Positions 63,544-64,000 of a stretch of DNA of 64,000 nucleotides are shown here, one piece after another. The stretch spans positions 5,294,001 through 5,358,000 of the forward strand of contig NZ_CP095376.1 of the NCBI RefSeq assembly GCF_023008405.1, in the 5' to 3' direction. The stretch is from Amycolatopsis sp. FBCC-B4732. GTDB taxonomy: Bacteria; Actinomycetota; Actinomycetes; Mycobacteriales; Pseudonocardiaceae. Under the pieces are notes generated by a model, which did not search any database, was not told the DNA's origin, and worked only from the letters and a program-made list of their open reading frames with translations. Both the position numbers and the translations under genes were made by a program. Numbering within the stretch: the stretch's first letter is position 1; the number at the start of each line of letters is the position of its first letter.

Positions 63544-64000
63544 GTGCGCCCGTTCGTCCGCATCCTCGCCCCCCTCCTCGGCCTGGCCTTCGCCGCCGCC
63601 GGGGCGGTGCTGGCGCTCGAAGTCGGCTGGCACTGGTGGCGCCCGGAAGCGGCGCCGCTGCTCGTGCCGTGGCCGCGCTGGCAAGCCGAACTCGGCGCGC
63701 TGGGCTGGGACGCCTACGCGGTCCGCGTCGGCGCCGGGGTGCTCGCCGCCGCGGGCCTGGTGCTCGTCTTCTGCGCGCTGGCCGCCGGCAGCCGTGCGGT
63801 GCGGCTCACCGACCCGGCCGAGGAAGTGAGCGTCTCGACGTCGCCGCGGTCGCTGGCCCGGCTGGTCGGGCTGACCGTGCGCGCGCAGGACAACGTCGCC
63901 GGCGCGTCCGTCACCGCGAGCGCCCGGCGGGTCCGCGTCCGGGCGAAGAGCACTCTGGAAACCGAGGGCGAGCTGCGGCCGCGGCTGCTGGCAACCGTGT
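63544..64000 (+). CDS. DUF6286-like membrane protein, truncated by the window edge
   Basis: The frame opens with GTG at 63544, two bases after the previous stop, and runs off the right end (152 codons seen). Two membrane helices are visible (ILAPLLGLAFAAAGAVLALE and VGAGVLAAAGLVLVFCALAA) followed by a soluble part (SVSTSPRSLARLVGLTVRAQ, then DNVAGASVTASARRVRVRAK) with an Asp23-like alternation. Genes of this kind close Asp23 clusters in actinobacteria; the DUF number is from memory. Confidence 0.8.
   Translation, partial: MRPFVRILAPLLGLAFAAAGAVLALEVGWHWWRPEAAPLLVPWPRWQAELGALGWDAYAVRVGAGVLAAAGLVLVFCALAAGSRAVRLTDPAEEVSVSTSPRSLARLVGLTVRAQDNVAGASVTASARRVRVRAKSTLETEGELRPRLLATV

Overview
The window looks like chromosome of a high-GC actinobacterium, most likely a Pseudonocardiaceae member close to Amycolatopsis. 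The grounds are very strong GC bias at third codon positions, many GTG starts, GTGA/ATGA stop-start overlaps in nearly every operon, and a gene order that follows the mycobacterial aro / mltG-ruvX-alaS / rarA / aspS / Rv2578c block. Genus is an inference. I see no rRNA, tRNA, insertion sequence, prophage or CRISPR array. Most of the window is ordinary core genome, with a few accessory inserts. Layout, left to right. (1) 1-4460, minus strand: shikimate operon aroC-aroK-aroB-aroQ plus a GNAT acetyltransferase cut by the window edge, and a prepilin peptidase. (2) 4461-5195: a gene-free, degenerate 15-bp/60-bp minisatellite. (3) 5196-7260: ECF sigma factor (SigL-like) with its zinc-binding anti-sigma factor, a membrane protein, and a divergent Tat-exported Rieske lipoprotein. 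(4) 7333-10595: a sugar PTS locus (IIA, IIB, IIC, HPr) with a DasR-like GntR regulator and a DasR-type operator. (5) 10672-15474: hydrolases, a hydroxyacid dehydrogenase, and a membrane protein/TetR pair with twin operators wrapped around a promoter. (6) 15537-18218: an isolated, lower-GC membrane NACHT NTPase, the best defence-system candidate. (7) 18163-30326: GrpB-methyltransferase fusion, aroE-mltG-ruvX-alaS, small conserved membrane proteins, a few enzymes and rarA. (8) 30468-38881: TetR-P450 operon, phosphoesterase, SGNH hydrolase, a kinase-like protein with an altered catalytic loop, DUF389, aspS and a MerB-like protein. (9) 39048-42672: a radical SAM protein whose iron-sulfur motif is interrupted by an intein, then the transhydrogenase sthA. 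(10) 43002-43541: a low-GC orphan gene. (11) 43792-49830: a four-gene NIS siderophore operon (decarboxylase, N-hydroxylase, IucA/IucC synthetase, glutamine-synthetase-like ligase) behind an iron box. (12) 49983-60425: fluoride exporter pair with DUF190, F420-type oxidoreductase, S9 peptidase, PPK2, rocD, DUF2252, amino-acid oxidase, PAP2 and ZapE. (13) 60515-64000: a RibD-C reductase, an ECF sigma factor, and an Asp23/Gls24 envelope-protein cluster running off the right edge. The most interesting signals are: the intein placed exactly at the third cluster cysteine of the radical SAM motif, with both homing-endonuclease acidic residues lost; the siderophore operon that carries a glutamine-synthetase-like gene and no DesC-type acyltransferase; the orphan NACHT protein; families of long intergenic hairpins found at more than one locus; and a 12-bp near-palindrome TCCAC(A/T)GTGGAC found nine times inside genes on both strands, always encoding Ser-Thr-Val-Asp/Glu with threonine codons that are rare here.
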